64,000 nt of DNA from Pseudomonadota bacterium (GCA_023423895.1 JAFAER010000227.1:44010-108009); one strand, 5' to 3'; positions 9,161-18,650 are shown, counted from the first letter of the stretch. The notes: generated by a model from the sequence alone, not told the origin. Program-made: numbers and translations.

Positions 9161-10270
9161 GTGAGCGAGCCTGCGACGATCCTCCTGGTCGACGATGAAC
9201 AGGCGAACCTCCGCGCGATGACGAAGCTGCTCTCCGAGCTCAGCTGCACCGTCCTCGCTGCGCAGACGGGCCGTCAGGCACTCTCGATCGTCGCGGAGCA
9301 CGAGCTCGCAGCCATCCTTCTCGATGTGAACATGCCCGAGATGGACGGCTTCGAGGTGGCGCGGCGGGCGCGGGAGCTCCCGACTCCGTGGGCGCGTCAC
9401 GTGCCGATCATCTTCGTGACAGGGTCGAACGACACGGAGGACAGCATCTTCCAGGGATACGAGAGCGGCGCCGTCGACGTGCTCTTCAAGCCGGTCAACG
9501 CGCACGTCCTCCTGAGCAAGGTCAGTGTGTTCGTGGAGCTGCACCGCAGCCGCAAGCAGCTCGCCGACGAGATCGAGGCTCACAAGCGAACGCTCGCCGA
9601 CCTCGACGCCTTCAACTACTCGGTGTCGCACGACCTACGCGCCCCCCTGCGTCCGCTCGAGGGCTTCAGCAACATCCTGCTCGAGGATCACGCGGACAAG
9701 CTCGACGACGACGGCAAACATCTCCTGTCGCGGATCGCGCTAGCGGCACGGCGCATGAACGGGCTCATCGACGATCTGTTGCGGCTTTCGAACGTGAGCC
9801 GCGCGCGCCCGACGTTTGCACGCGTCGACATGACCACGCTCGCGAAGCGCATCATCGATGACCTGCGTCTCGACGACTCCGGCCGCGCCGTCGAGGTCGA
9901 CATCGCGCCCGGGATCACCGCATACGGCGACGGTGCGCTCGTCCGGATCGCGCTCGAGAACCTGCTACGGAACGCGTGGAAGTTCACGGGCCGGACGAGC
10001 GCTCCTAAGATCGAGGTCGGCACGCACACGGTCGACGGCGAGCAGGTCTACTTCGTCCGCGACAACGGTGTGGGCTTCGACCAGGCGCACGCCAGCCGGT
10101 TGTTTCTCCCGTTCCAGCGGCTCCATCGTAGCGCCGAGTTCGAGGGGACGGGCATCGGCCTCGCGATCGTGGAGCGCGTCGTCCGGCACCACGGGGGCCG
10201 CATCTGGGTAGATGCAGCGCCCGATGAAGGAGCGACGTTCTCGTTCACGCTGCCGCGCGAAGCGAGCTGA
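9161..10270 (+). CDS. Receiver-histidine kinase hybrid
   Basis: A 369-residue cytoplasmic protein with an N-terminal receiver (D55 in AILLDVNMPEMDG, K110) joined by a short helix to a histidine kinase. The phospho-acceptor is H157 in VSHDLRAPLRP. The ATPase domain has N-box ENLLRNAWKFTG, G1 DNGVGF and G2 GTGIGLA. Receiver-first kinases of this type are often controlled by phosphorylation from another kinase. No membrane segment or sensor domain is seen. The GTG start at 9161 has AGGAGC just before it. It ends eight bases from the convergent end of the first duplicated cassette. Confidence 0.9.
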   Translation: MSEPATILLVDDEQANLRAMTKLLSELSCTVLAAQTGRQALSIVAEHELAAILLDVNMPEMDGFEVARRARELPTPWARHVPIIFVTGSNDTEDSIFQGYESGAVDVLFKPVNAHVLLSKVSVFVELHRSRKQLADEIEAHKRTLADLDAFNYSVSHDLRAPLRPLEGFSNILLEDHADKLDDDGKHLLSRIALAARRMNGLIDDLLRLSNVSRARPTFARVDMTTLAKRIIDDLRLDDSGRAVEVDIAPGITAYGDGALVRIALENLLRNAWKFTGRTSAPKIEVGTHTVDGEQVYFVRDNGVGFDQAHASRLFLPFQRLHRSAEFEGTGIGLAIVERVVRHHGGRIWVDAAPDEGATFSFTLPREAS

Positions 10271-10277
10271 CGACGGA

Positions 10278-12110
10278 TCAGTCGACTTCGGGCGGAGGCG
10301 CGTCGTTGATCGAGCGGCTGCCAGTACCGCCCGGGTAGCCGTAGCTGGCGTCGCGGCCGACACCCCACACAGTGAGCGAGAAGGGGCCCGCGCTCGTCGC
10401 TTCGTGCCGCCCGTAGCCGCATTCGCCCTTCTCGAAGGTCGCCGGCGCGAAGTTCTTCGTGATCTGGACCCAGGCGTATTCGTATTCGCCCGCGGTGCCG
10501 AGCGGCTTCCAGCCCGTGACTTCGCCCGCGCACGCGAGCTCGACGGGCAAGAAGCCCCGCTCCGTCTTGCGACGCACGAGGGTGAATGACGTATCCGGAT
10601 ACGTGTAGTCGGCAAAGAACACGTACCGCTCGAGGAACTGGCCGGACGGAACAGCGGTGACGAAGTCGGGATCGCCAAGCGTCCCGGGCTGCTGTCCGGG
10701 ATTCAAATCGTCCCTTGGCTGGCCTGCGCCCCCGCGGAACCGCGAGCCGGTCATGTAGACCGCGGCGTGGAAGGGGTGAGCCGCATCCTGGCTCCGGACG
10801 ATGAAGGGAACGTCCGTGAAGAAGCTCACCGCCTGTCCGGCATCGAGCGTCTCGGGCGCACCGAGCGGGCGCTCCGGTTCGTAGGTCAACCGGATGCCGT
10901 CGACAGCGCCGACCAGACCGTATGGAACGAGCTCGCGCGCTTCTCCAGTGAGGCTCTGGACCCGCGGTGCGAACGGCACGAGGGCGTATTCGCTGCCCCA
11001 CTGGGAGGACGGCGCGATCTGCTGCTGGGTGATGTCGCAGTAGTCGTATTCGCCCGGGAGGTACGTGCAGCCGGCCCCGCCGAAGACGCCCACCGGCTTG
11101 TTCGCGACGATGGGGCTACCCGTCAGGTTGTCGCGCTGGGTGATCTGGAGCACCTGCCCGCGCGACAGCGTCCAGGTCTGCTTCTCTCCCTGCGCGACCG
11201 AGGCGACGTCAGCGGTGCCAGGCACGTCCGCCCTGGCGCGCATCTCGACGGTCGTGTCGTCCTCCGCTGCGACGATCTGGAGCGTGCGCGGCTCCGTCCC
11301 CGGCTGACCGAGACGAGAGACGTTCGCCGTCGACACGCCGATGTAGGACGTCTCCCAGGAGGACTCGGGCAGCAGCATCGTGGCCGTCGGATATTGCGAG
11401 GCCGCTCCGCCGTAGGGGAAGATCGAATAGGCCGAGACCGGCGCGTCGGTCGTGATGTGGAAAGCTCGCGTCTTCGCGGTGCCGTGCGCGATTGGATCCA
11501 CCATGAGCGCCGGCGTCACGTCGGCTGGGCAGCGAGCGAGCGAGACGTGCGGGGGCTTGTCGTCCTGCGCGAGGAACACGAGCGCGACCTCACCTGGTGC
11601 CAGGGCCCCGGCGAGCAGCGTATACGTCGTGCCATCCGCGTCCCTGGTCGCGATGTACGTCGACTTCGAGATGTCGAGCGGCTCGCTGCCGTATTCGGCT
11701 TGGAGCGTGATCGGACGCGTCCACGTGTTGGCGATCATCGCGGCGAAACACGCTCCGGGAGCGTAGAGGCCGTCGTCGGGCGGGAGCGCCCAGAAGGAGC
11801 AGCCGATGGAGCCCTTGGACAGCCGTGCGCTCTCGCACGCATCGACACACTTCCCGCCGCCGCAGCCCTGGTCCTCGGGGCAGGTCTCGACGACGGTCTC
11901 GCCTGCGTCCACGCAGGTGTTCACGATGCGATGCAAGTCGCTCGAGCACTTTCGGTCCGCACACGCGCCTCCGTCCGTATCGCCGAAGCCTGGCGGCGTT
12001 CGATCGGTGATGGGCTCGCGCGAGCTACACGCAGCGAGGATCGCGAACATGCCGCTCGCACACGCGACGCGCGAGGGACGAAGGATGGTGCGCAGCTCGA
12101 TGGTCATGTT
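10278..12110 (-). CDS. IgGFc-binding-family lipoprotein, cassette A
   Basis: A 610-residue secreted lipoprotein (lipobox LAAC in FAILAACSS). After a short acidic linker comes a Cys-containing region, then a long beta-rich domain resembling the IgGFc-binding N-terminal family. Typical stretches are GACFAAMIANTW, SPIVANKPVGVFGG, YALVPFAPR and a C-terminal GYGRHE-SVWGVG-type repeat. The family name comes from human FCGBP and does not imply IgG binding here. Its paralogue at 19906-21717 aligns over the full length; one 20-residue stretch (LSKGSIGCSFW region) has 18 identities. Start 12110 is chosen for the signal peptide; a Met at 12134 is an alternative. It is the last gene of cassette A. Confidence 0.85.
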   Translation of the reverse strand, partial: NMTIELRTILRPSRVACASGMFAILAACSSREPITDRTPPGFGDTDGGACADRKCSSDLHRIVNTCVDAGETVVETCPEDQGCGGGKCVDACESARLSKGSIGCSFWALPPDDGLYAPGACFAAMIANTWTRPITLQAEYGSEPLDISKSTYIATRDADGTTYTLLAGALAPGEVALVFLAQDDKPPHVSLARCPADVTPALMVDPIAHGTAKTRAFHITTDAPVSAYSIFPYGGAASQYPTATMLLPESSWETSYIGVSTANVSRLGQPGTEPRTLQIVAAEDDTTVEMRARADVPGTADVASVAQGEKQTWTLSRGQVLQITQRDNLTGSPIVANKPVGVFGGAGCTYLPGEYDYCDITQQQIAPSSQWGSEYALVPFAPRVQSLTGEARELVPYGLVGAVDGIRLTYEPERPLGAPETLDAGQAVSFFTDVPFIVRSQDAAHPFHAAVYMTGSRFRGGAGQPRDDLNPGQQPGTLGDPDFVTAVPSGQFLERYVFFADYTYPDTSFTLVRRKTERGFLPVELACAGEVTGWKPLGTAGEYEYAWVQITKNFAPATFEKGECGYGRHEATSAGPFSLTVWGVGRDASYGYPGGTGSRSINDAPPPEVD

Positions 12111-12139
12111 TCTCACGGGGCCCCGTGTGCTCATGAAAA

Positions 12140-13549
12140 CTAGGGAAGCGGAAACGGTACCTGCGTCGCCGAGGGATGAGGATCGTCGTCGACCGTTCCG
12201 AGGCCGACCTCTCCGTGGAGGTTTCCGCCCCAACACTTCACGGTACCGTCGACGAGCAGCGCGCAGACGGCCTGCTCTGCGACGGCGACCTGGACCGCGC
12301 GGCCGTTCAACGTGATCGCGGTCGTGAACGCGCTGGCGAACGGACCGACCTGGCCGGTGCCGAGCTGGCCGAGCTCGTTCTCGCCCGTGCACGCGATGTT
12401 GCCGTCCGTGAGCCGCACACACGTCGTCTCGCCACCGGCGGCGATCTGCTGAGCGTAAGCCGTCGTCGTGAGGCGAGCGATCGTCGGACGAGGGAGCACG
12501 GGGTCCGGCAGACCGCTGCCGAGCGCGCCGCGCTCGCTCTTGCCCCAGCAGTACACGTCACCGTTGGTGACCGCACACGCGTGCTGGTTCGGGACTCCGG
12601 GATCGCCAGGAAGACCATTCGGCGGAGGGAGCACCCCGGGCGTCTGCCCCGAGACCGCGAAGCTCGTCACGGGCCCGAGAGCGTGCACCGGCGCGGGCAC
12701 GGCGTTCGGAGTGATCGAGGACACGCGACCGGAGAGGACGCCAGCCGAGCCCGCGACGGCGCCCCAGCTCAGGAGCCCGCCGTGCTCGTCGATCGCGAAG
12801 GCCGTGTCGAAGCCCGCCGCCGTGCGCCGGACGACGGCCCCGAGCTGCGCCGGCTCGGGCGGAAGGCCCGTGCCTGCGGGCTCGCCTCGGGCGAGCTGTG
12901 CGCTGTCGTCATTTCCCCAGCAGATCGCGCCGCCGGCGGCCGTCGTTGCACAGACGCTTCGCTCGCCGACGTCGACGCGTGCGACGGCGTCGATCGCGAC
13001 ACGCTCCGGGATCGGATGGGGATCTTCATCGGTCGGCGGATCGAGCGCGCGACCGAGCTGCCCGTGCTCGTTGCCGCCCCAGCAGCGGACGCTCTGGTCA
13101 TCGAGCCGGGCGCACGTCGTCGTGCCGGCAGCGCTGATCTGCGTGACCCCGGTGAGGCCGGTGACGGTCGCGCCGGCGTCGGCGTCGCCTCCGGCTGGGT
13201 CGAGCCCACGCTGTCCGCGCGCGTCGTCACCCCAGCAACGCACCGTGCCGTCGCTGATGCGCGCGCAGAAGTGCCGAGCGCCCGCGACGATCTGGGTCAC
13301 ACACGGCGCGGTAGCGCAGACGACGGGCTCGTCCTTCGGATCGAAGGCTCCGCGTGCGTCTTCTGCGGTCGCGTCGGGGGTCGCCCCGGCGTCGGGCGTG
13401 CCTGGCGAAGCGTCGTCGTCGAAGTGCTGGCGCGGCGTAGCGTCGTCGTCGGTACACGCAGAGAGCGCTCCGAGCGGAGCGAGCGCGAATGCCGCGAACC
13501 AAGCGACCGAGCGCAGTGGCGAGCGTCGTACGTCGGAGATCACCTTCAC
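12140..13549 (-). CDS. RCC1-repeat lipoprotein, cassette A
   Basis: A 469-residue lipoprotein (lipobox LSAC, then DDDATP) with an Asp/Ala/Pro-rich linker and seven RCC1-type repeats. The repeat core is Ala/Gly-x-x-x-x-C-A-x-x-x-D-G-x-V-x-CWG, for example FCARISDGTVRCWGDDARG and VCALLVDGTVKCWGGNLHG. Repeats 4 and 5 are degenerate. Seven repeats fit a closed seven-bladed propeller, and the paired Cys in most blades suggest disulfides in an oxidising compartment. The GTG start at 13549 overlaps the upstream TGA by four bases, with AAGGAG upstream. Related RCC1 lipoproteins are common in myxobacteria with no known function. Confidence 0.87.
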   Translation of the reverse strand: MKVISDVRRSPLRSVAWFAAFALAPLGALSACTDDDATPRQHFDDDASPGTPDAGATPDATAEDARGAFDPKDEPVVCATAPCVTQIVAGARHFCARISDGTVRCWGDDARGQRGLDPAGGDADAGATVTGLTGVTQISAAGTTTCARLDDQSVRCWGGNEHGQLGRALDPPTDEDPHPIPERVAIDAVARVDVGERSVCATTAAGGAICWGNDDSAQLARGEPAGTGLPPEPAQLGAVVRRTAAGFDTAFAIDEHGGLLSWGAVAGSAGVLSGRVSSITPNAVPAPVHALGPVTSFAVSGQTPGVLPPPNGLPGDPGVPNQHACAVTNGDVYCWGKSERGALGSGLPDPVLPRPTIARLTTTAYAQQIAAGGETTCVRLTDGNIACTGENELGQLGTGQVGPFASAFTTAITLNGRAVQVAVAEQAVCALLVDGTVKCWGGNLHGEVGLGTVDDDPHPSATQVPFPLP

Positions 13550-14745
13550 GGCTCCTTCTTCGGCATGCGGTGGATCGCGGTGTCGCGACCGACGACCCAG
13601 AAGTCGTCCGCGGCAGTGCCCCAGATCCCGTAGAGCGGCTCGATGACGGGGAGATCGGAGACCATCAACGCAGCAGGCGTCCACGGGCCACCGCCTGCGC
13701 CGCGACCGCGGAGACGTCCGTAGTCCCCAGCGATCCACGTGTCTTTTCCGGGGAGGCTCCAGACCTGATGCAGCGGCTGGTCATCGGTGTCGGCGCGGAC
13801 GTCGAACGACCACGTGAGCGCGCCGCCCGCGCCGACCGACGCGTACCAGTACGTGCCCGTCGAACCGGATGTCTTCCCGATGACGAGCACCCGGCCATCC
13901 GCCATCACGCCGCCGGCGTAGACGAAGCTCGGAACTCCCGGATCCATTCCGTTCGGCGGCGAAGCGTCGATGGTCACGGGCGCGAAGTCGTCACTGCCGG
14001 GCGCGCGCACGAACACGCTCGCGATCTGCGACACCTCGTATCCTTCATCGCCTGCGATCCAGGTTCCGACAGCGGCCGAGCCCCATACCCGCTTGCACGC
14101 GAACGGCTCGTCGGAGACGGGGTCGAGCTGCCAGGTGGCGCCGGCGCCGCCGCGAAGCGTGAGCACGCGGCTGTGAGGCATGAAATCGACGTCACTCATG
14201 TGCCCGCCGACGGCGACCACGTCGTCGGCGCCGGCGCCCCAGATCGACGTGATCGGGATCGTCGGATCGCCCGGAGCGTCGACCGGCTCGAACACGAGCG
14301 ACTCCGCGCTCGGCCCCGTGCCGTGGTGGAGGCCTCGCTCGCCCCCGACCCAGATGTCCGTCGGTCCGCTTCCCCAGATCGCGTAGAGCGCTCCGAGCTT
14401 CTGGCTGTGAACGTTCCACTTCTGGCCGTCCCAGCGCAGCACGTCTCCTTCTTCGCTCACGGCCCAGACGGTCGTGCCGGCGCCCCAGACGGCTCGCAAT
14501 GTCTCCTTCGGCGGAACGTCCACATGGCAGAAGTTCTGATCGGAGCACGTCCGGGCGCCTGCGTCTGCGGGGGGATCGTCACCGGCGTCCGGAGGTGTCG
14601 ACGCCTCGGGCGTTCCCCCGTCCTCGGCGATCGGCCGCGAAGGCTCTTCGGACTCGGCGCAGGCCGCGACGACGGCGAACGCGCTCGCGGCGAACATCCC
14701 CAGCAGCACGCCTCTTCCGTGCGGGAGCAGCATCAACAGTCTCAC
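13546..14745 (-). CDS. WGSGPNDVW-type propeller lipoprotein 2, cassette A
   Basis: A 399-residue lipoprotein (lipobox VAAC, then AESEEPS) with a Pro/Asp/Ala linker and seven propeller-like motifs of the form (A/S/R)(I/V)WG-(S/A)G-xxDxWxxG. Clear copies are AIWGSGPTDIWVGG, SIWGAGADDVVAVG and GIWGTAADDFWVVG; one blade is weak (FVYAGGVMADGRVLVIG). The GTG start overlaps the previous stop by four bases, as does its own stop with the RCC1 gene. It is the second of two adjacent propeller genes, each with its own counterpart in cassette B. It may bind a surface polymer or partner protein; nothing in the sequence fixes this. Confidence 0.83.
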   Translation of the reverse strand: MRLLMLLPHGRGVLLGMFAASAFAVVAACAESEEPSRPIAEDGGTPEASTPPDAGDDPPADAGARTCSDQNFCHVDVPPKETLRAVWGAGTTVWAVSEEGDVLRWDGQKWNVHSQKLGALYAIWGSGPTDIWVGGERGLHHGTGPSAESLVFEPVDAPGDPTIPITSIWGAGADDVVAVGGHMSDVDFMPHSRVLTLRGGAGATWQLDPVSDEPFACKRVWGSAAVGTWIAGDEGYEVSQIASVFVRAPGSDDFAPVTIDASPPNGMDPGVPSFVYAGGVMADGRVLVIGKTSGSTGTYWYASVGAGGALTWSFDVRADTDDQPLHQVWSLPGKDTWIAGDYGRLRGRGAGGGPWTPAALMVSDLPVIEPLYGIWGTAADDFWVVGRDTAIHRMPKKEP

Positions 14746-15965
14746 TGGCCCGCCTTCTTTCCGGTGAAATGGAGCGTGTAGCCTTCACCCACGACCCAGA
14801 CGTCGTTCGGACCGCTGCCCCACACGCCCAGGAGATTGGGCTTCTTGCCGAGCGGGAACGCGACCGTCGGCTCCGACCACGTCGTGCCGTCGAAGTGCAG
14901 GATCGTGCCCGCGTCGCCGACCATCCAGACGTCGTTCGGACCGCTGCCCCAGACCCGATGAAGCGACTCGTGCGTCGGGACGTCCCCGACGATGGCCCAT
15001 TTCGTCGCGCCGGGGGTGAAACGGCGGACCGTTCCACTACTCCCCACGGCCCACACGTCGCCGGCCGAGGATCCCCAGAGCGACTCGAGCATCATCGAGG
15101 ACTGGCTGTCGACCGCCTGCCAGACGAGCGGCTCTCCGGCCGCCGGCGCGGTCCCGTGCAGGAGCGTCCCCCGGGCCCACGGCTCGAACGCAGGCGAGTT
15201 GTCGAGAGAGATCCAGACATCCTCCGGCGAGGATCCCCAGATCGATCGGATCGTCGCCTCGGGGTATTTGCCGTCGAAGCCCTCGAGCACGTCCCAGGCG
15301 TCGTTCGAACGCCGCAGATGATTGCCGACGATGACGTTGCCGAACTCGTCGATGGCTTTCACGAAGCGCTCGCCGCCGACACGGAGGTCGGCCGCGGTCG
15401 TGCCCCACAGCGCGAAGATCCTTCCCGGGATGAGCCGCTCGCGCGTGAACGGCGCCGCGTCGGTCCACGCCGGCTGACTCGGGGACGGGCCCGGACCGTG
15501 GAAGAGCGTCGCGGTCGAGCCGCCGATCCAGACGTCATTCGGACCGGAGCCCCATACCGCGAGAAGCGTCTCGGTCGCCTCCGAAGGGATGGTCGCCCAT
15601 CCGGCGCCATCGTAGCGCAGGATGCTGCCCCCCGAGCCGACGGCCCAGACGTCGTTCGCCCCGGAGCCCCACACCGCAGTGAGGACGTAGCGGCGATCGA
15701 GACCATTCTGTATCGGGCAGAAGTCGGCCTCTTCGCACGTCAGGACGTTCGAGACACACGACCGGTCGCCGGGGACACAGGGCTGCCCAGCGTCGGCATC
15801 GGCGTCGGCCGCGCCCGAATCGGTGGTGTCGATGACGGCGGAGGCGTCCTCCCGGGGATCGGCTTCGTCCGTGCTCGCGCAGCTTGCGACCGCGAAGGTC
15901 TGCAGAGCGAGGAGCGGCGTCGCGACCGCCACCGCGATCGTCGGGATGCGCTTCGGCCAGCTCAT
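14742..15965 (-). CDS. WGSGPNDVW-type propeller lipoprotein 1, cassette A
   Basis: A 407-residue lipoprotein (lipobox VASC, then ASTDEADP). A long Asp/Ala-rich linker is followed by CVPGDRSCVSNVLTCEEADF, then exactly seven propeller motifs, such as AVWGSGANDVWAVG, SLWGSSAGDVWAVG, RVWGSGPNDVWMVG and GVWGSGPNDVWVVG. Seven even blades fit a closed beta-propeller. The ATG at 15965 overlaps the TGA of the Cys-rich gene by four bases. The paralogue in cassette B (24432-25643) shares the Cys region and repeat number. Known relatives in delta-proteobacterial genomes are hypothetical or loosely annotated. Confidence 0.85.
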   Translation of the reverse strand: MSWPKRIPTIAVAVATPLLALQTFAVASCASTDEADPREDASAVIDTTDSGAADADADAGQPCVPGDRSCVSNVLTCEEADFCPIQNGLDRRYVLTAVWGSGANDVWAVGSGGSILRYDGAGWATIPSEATETLLAVWGSGPNDVWIGGSTATLFHGPGPSPSQPAWTDAAPFTRERLIPGRIFALWGTTAADLRVGGERFVKAIDEFGNVIVGNHLRRSNDAWDVLEGFDGKYPEATIRSIWGSSPEDVWISLDNSPAFEPWARGTLLHGTAPAAGEPLVWQAVDSQSSMMLESLWGSSAGDVWAVGSSGTVRRFTPGATKWAIVGDVPTHESLHRVWGSGPNDVWMVGDAGTILHFDGTTWSEPTVAFPLGKKPNLLGVWGSGPNDVWVVGEGYTLHFTGKKAGQ

Positions 15966-17164
15966 CGCGTCTCCTCGTCGTCGCACGGCCTCATCAGGCA
16001 CTTCCCCTCGACGCACGGCTGTCCGAGCGAGAGGTCGCAGGACGCGCCGCACGCGCCGCAATGCTGCGGATGCGAGCGGAGGTCCACCTCGCAGCCGTCG
16101 GTTGGATCTCCGTTGCAGTCGCCGAAGCCTTCGGCGCAGACCACCTCGCAGACGCCTTTCTTGCACGCACGCGTCCGATGCGCACCTGCGCTGGGACACG
16201 ACAGCATGCAGCCGCCGCAGTGGTTCGGATCGTTCGCCGTGTCGGCACAGAAGCCCTCACACGCGGTGAGGCCTTGCTTCTCGCAGGCAGGGACGCACTG
16301 GAGGCCGAACTCGGTCCGGCTGCATTCCTCGTCGGGCTTGCACGCGTTACCGCACGCACCGCAGTTGTTCACGTCGGTGAGCGACGTCTCGCATCCGTTC
16401 GAGTTGCATTCGAGGCCGAGATCGTCGTTGCAGTCGGCGTAATCGGGGAAGCACTTCAGCTTCTCGCAGTCGCCGCCCTTGCACCCGTAGTAGGTGTTGT
16501 CCGGCATCGGATCGCAGCCGTCCGTCTTCTCAGGGCAGGCGTCGTTGCACTCTCCGCAGTGCAGGTCGTCCGTGTCGGTATCGGTGCATAGCCCGGCGCA
16601 GAACTCGAGCTCACCGGGGCACCCGCACTGACCGTCGATGCAGGGCTTGCCTCCGGCGCAAGCCTTGCCGCACTCGCCGCAGTTGTTGGGATCGGAGAGG
16701 AGATCGACCTCACATCCGTCGTCGAGGGCCCCGTTGCAGTCCCGGAAGTCCGTCGGGACATAGTCGAATATCGCCGGGACGAACCGGGGGGGGCTGATGC
16801 ACTCGAGCAGGCACGCGCCGTCCACACAGCGCGACGCCATGCGGTTCGGCTCCATCGTGATGCAAGCGTGACCGCACTCGCCGCAATGGTTCTGATCGCG
16901 GCGCAGGTCGACCGAGCACTTGTACGTGGGCCCGAAGTCGGAGGGGCAGGTCGTCAGGCCCTCCGGGCATTCGGTCGCGACGCACATGAGGACGGTGCTC
17001 GCATCCGGGTCCTCGGCGGAGGCGTCCGGCGACCCGAGCGACGGGCCCGGGACGTCCCCCAGGTACGCGTCCGTCTCCGCACAGCTCCACAGCGCGATGC
17101 CGACGCAGACCACGCCGAGGACGCGCCTTCTCTTCCGCTCTTGTGTCGTCGGTTCCCAGAACAT
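15962..17164 (-). CDS. Cys-rich repeat lipoprotein, cassette A
   Basis: A 400-residue protein with a basic N-terminus, one hydrophobic segment and a probable lipobox (LWSC, then AETDAY). The mature part has six repeats with the pattern (N/H)(N/H)CG-x-C-x-x-x-C (for example NNCGECGKAC and NNCGACGNAC), separated by segments with DCNG...DGCEVDL. The many paired Cys point to a disulfide-bonded, extracellular or periplasmic rod. Such proteins in myxobacteria are sometimes annotated as tenascin-like on weak grounds. It starts the five-lipoprotein run of cassette A and follows the putative anti-sigma gene by 53 bases. ATG 17164 is preceded by GAGGACC. Confidence 0.82.
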   Translation of the reverse strand: MFWEPTTQERKRRRVLGVVCVGIALWSCAETDAYLGDVPGPSLGSPDASAEDPDASTVLMCVATECPEGLTTCPSDFGPTYKCSVDLRRDQNHCGECGHACITMEPNRMASRCVDGACLLECISPPRFVPAIFDYVPTDFRDCNGALDDGCEVDLLSDPNNCGECGKACAGGKPCIDGQCGCPGELEFCAGLCTDTDTDDLHCGECNDACPEKTDGCDPMPDNTYYGCKGGDCEKLKCFPDYADCNDDLGLECNSNGCETSLTDVNNCGACGNACKPDEECSRTEFGLQCVPACEKQGLTACEGFCADTANDPNHCGGCMLSCPSAGAHRTRACKKGVCEVVCAEGFGDCNGDPTDGCEVDLRSHPQHCGACGASCDLSLGQPCVEGKCLMRPCDDEETR

Positions 17165-17217
17165 GGAGATGGTCCTCACGCCCGCCCGAAGGCCAGGCCG
17201 ACGGGCCTCGTGCTCAG

Positions 17218-18060
17218 TCAACGAGGCGATGCTTGATCCTGACGGTCGTTCGCGGCGTCGGCGGCGAGGGCCGCCTCGATACGCCGCGCGTGAACGCTGT
17301 TCGGATACCGTGCGCGCAGCTCGTCGCCGAGCGCTCGGGCCTTTGCGCGGTCGCCTCTCGCGAGGAGGAGACGGATGCGCAAGAAACCTGCTTCCGGCTT
17401 GAGCGTACCCGACGGGAACTCGGAGTCGTAGCTGTCGAGCGCCCGCTGCGCATCCGCGTGCGCTGCCGAGCGAAGGCTTCGCTTCACCGAGTCGAGCAGC
17501 TCGACCTCACGCTGGAGCGAAACGCCCGCTGTTGCCGGAGCGGCCGCGACCGCACGAGACGATCGCTCGGAGAGAGCGGCCGGCACTGGCGGCGCCGCGG
17601 TCACGCTCACACGAGACAGCGCACGCGCGGACGCCTGCGGAAGGGCGGCCGGAGTCACGACGCGCTCGTCGCTCGATGGCTTGGCGTCCGTCGAGACCAC
17701 GGACGTCACGGGTGTAACGGACACCGTGGCCGGTTCGACCCGGGGCTCCGCAGTCGGAGCGGCGGCCTGCGTTGCGAGCTGGCCGTCTTGACCGTCCTGC
17801 GCGCGCTGCTGGCTGCTCGTGCTCGACACGAACGCAGTGCCCGCTCCGATGGCGACGATGACGGCCAAGAACTGCGGACGCACGAGCCGCGAGAGCAGCG
17901 ACGGACGAGCGCTGCCTGCCAGGGCCGTCGCAGGGAGCATTGACGCCGCGACAAGCACGCGACGCTCGTAGTCGCTCGAAGGCCGGTCTTCGCGACCTGC
18001 ACGCAGCAGCGCTTGGTCGAAGGCAGAGCCCTCCTCGATGAGGCGCTTCGGTCCGCTCAT
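17218..18060 (-). CDS. One-pass membrane protein, candidate anti-sigma factor, cassette A
   Basis: A 280-residue protein: cytoplasmic part of about 63 residues, a membrane segment at about 64-80, a Pro/Thr/Ala-rich linker, and a periplasmic C-terminal helical region with TPR-like features (RALDSYDSEFPSGTLKPEA, LLARGDRAKARALGDEL). The start ATG overlaps the TGA of the ECF sigma gene by four bases. Position, coupling and topology fit an anti-sigma factor, but no ZAS zinc motif is seen. The first 30 residues are shared with the cassette B paralogue (PKRL, GS, GRE), which marks a possible sigma-binding face. The anti-sigma role is inference. Confidence 0.72.
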   Translation of the reverse strand: MSGPKRLIEEGSAFDQALLRAGREDRPSSDYERRVLVAASMLPATALAGSARPSLLSRLVRPQFLAVIVAIGAGTAFVSSTSSQQRAQDGQDGQLATQAAAPTAEPRVEPATVSVTPVTSVVSTDAKPSSDERVVTPAALPQASARALSRVSVTAAPPVPAALSERSSRAVAAAPATAGVSLQREVELLDSVKRSLRSAAHADAQRALDSYDSEFPSGTLKPEAGFLRIRLLLARGDRAKARALGDELRARYPNSVHARRIEAALAADAANDRQDQASPR

Positions 18061-18650
18061 GGCTCCCTCGATTGCAGCCGGCGCGTGGCCTTCTGGAACT
18101 GCTCCCGCGCGCGACGCAGGCGCGAGGCGACGGTACCGACAGGGACGTCGAGCACCTCGGCGATCTCGGGCATCGACATCTCTTCGAGCTCGTAGAGGAT
18201 GAACGCCGTGCGCATCTCTTCGTTGAGCGTGGCAAGCGCGCGATCGAGCAGCGCAAGCGCTTCGCGTCGTTCCAGGATCTCGTCGGACGATGGCGCGAGC
18301 GCCTCGCAGGTGTCGAGATCGACGTCCACCGCGCGGCTCGTGAACGACTTCGTCGAACGACGCCGCCGCGAGGCCACCCGGACAGCAATCCCGAAGACGA
18401 AGCGTTTCTCCTGTCCCGGGACGATCGCGTCCATCTTCCTCACCGCCGTGAGGAGGACCTCCTGCCCCGCGTCTTCGGCGTCGGCCAGCGAGAGACCGAG
18501 GCGACGGAGGAAGCCCCACACGGGTGTGAGATGCGCGCGAATCAGCGCGGCTTTGCGCTGTTCGAGCTCCGCTGCCGCGGCCGCGCTCGCGTCGGAGCGG
18601 ATCGCCGCGGCGGGCGGCCCCTCCCCGAGCACGGTGGGTGACGATGCCAT
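18057..18650 (-). CDS. ECF-type sigma-70 factor, cassette A
   Basis: A 197-residue sigma factor of the extracytoplasmic-function class. Region 2 contains WGFLRRLGLSLADAEDAGQE and region 4 is a clear helix-turn-helix: YELEEMSMPEIAEVLDVPVG then TVASRLRRAREQF. It should direct RNA polymerase to a specific promoter set, probably including its own cassette. It follows the outer-membrane-like gene by 55 bases and overlaps the downstream membrane gene by four bases. ATG at 18650 is preferred; a GTG just before it is an alternative. The paralogue at 27757-28353 is closely similar in region 4, so the two may recognise related promoters. Confidence 0.92.
   Translation of the reverse strand: MASSPTVLGEGPPAAAIRSDASAAAAAELEQRKAALIRAHLTPVWGFLRRLGLSLADAEDAGQEVLLTAVRKMDAIVPGQEKRFVFGIAVRVASRRRRSTKSFTSRAVDVDLDTCEALAPSSDEILERREALALLDRALATLNEEMRTAFILYELEEMSMPEIAEVLDVPVGTVASRLRRAREQFQKATRRLQSREP

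Noticed and set aside
12110..12134. Earlier Met (12134) as start for the cassette A IgGFc-family gene
   Set aside because: It would add eight residues before the signal peptide and has no better ribosome binding site, so 12110 is preferred.
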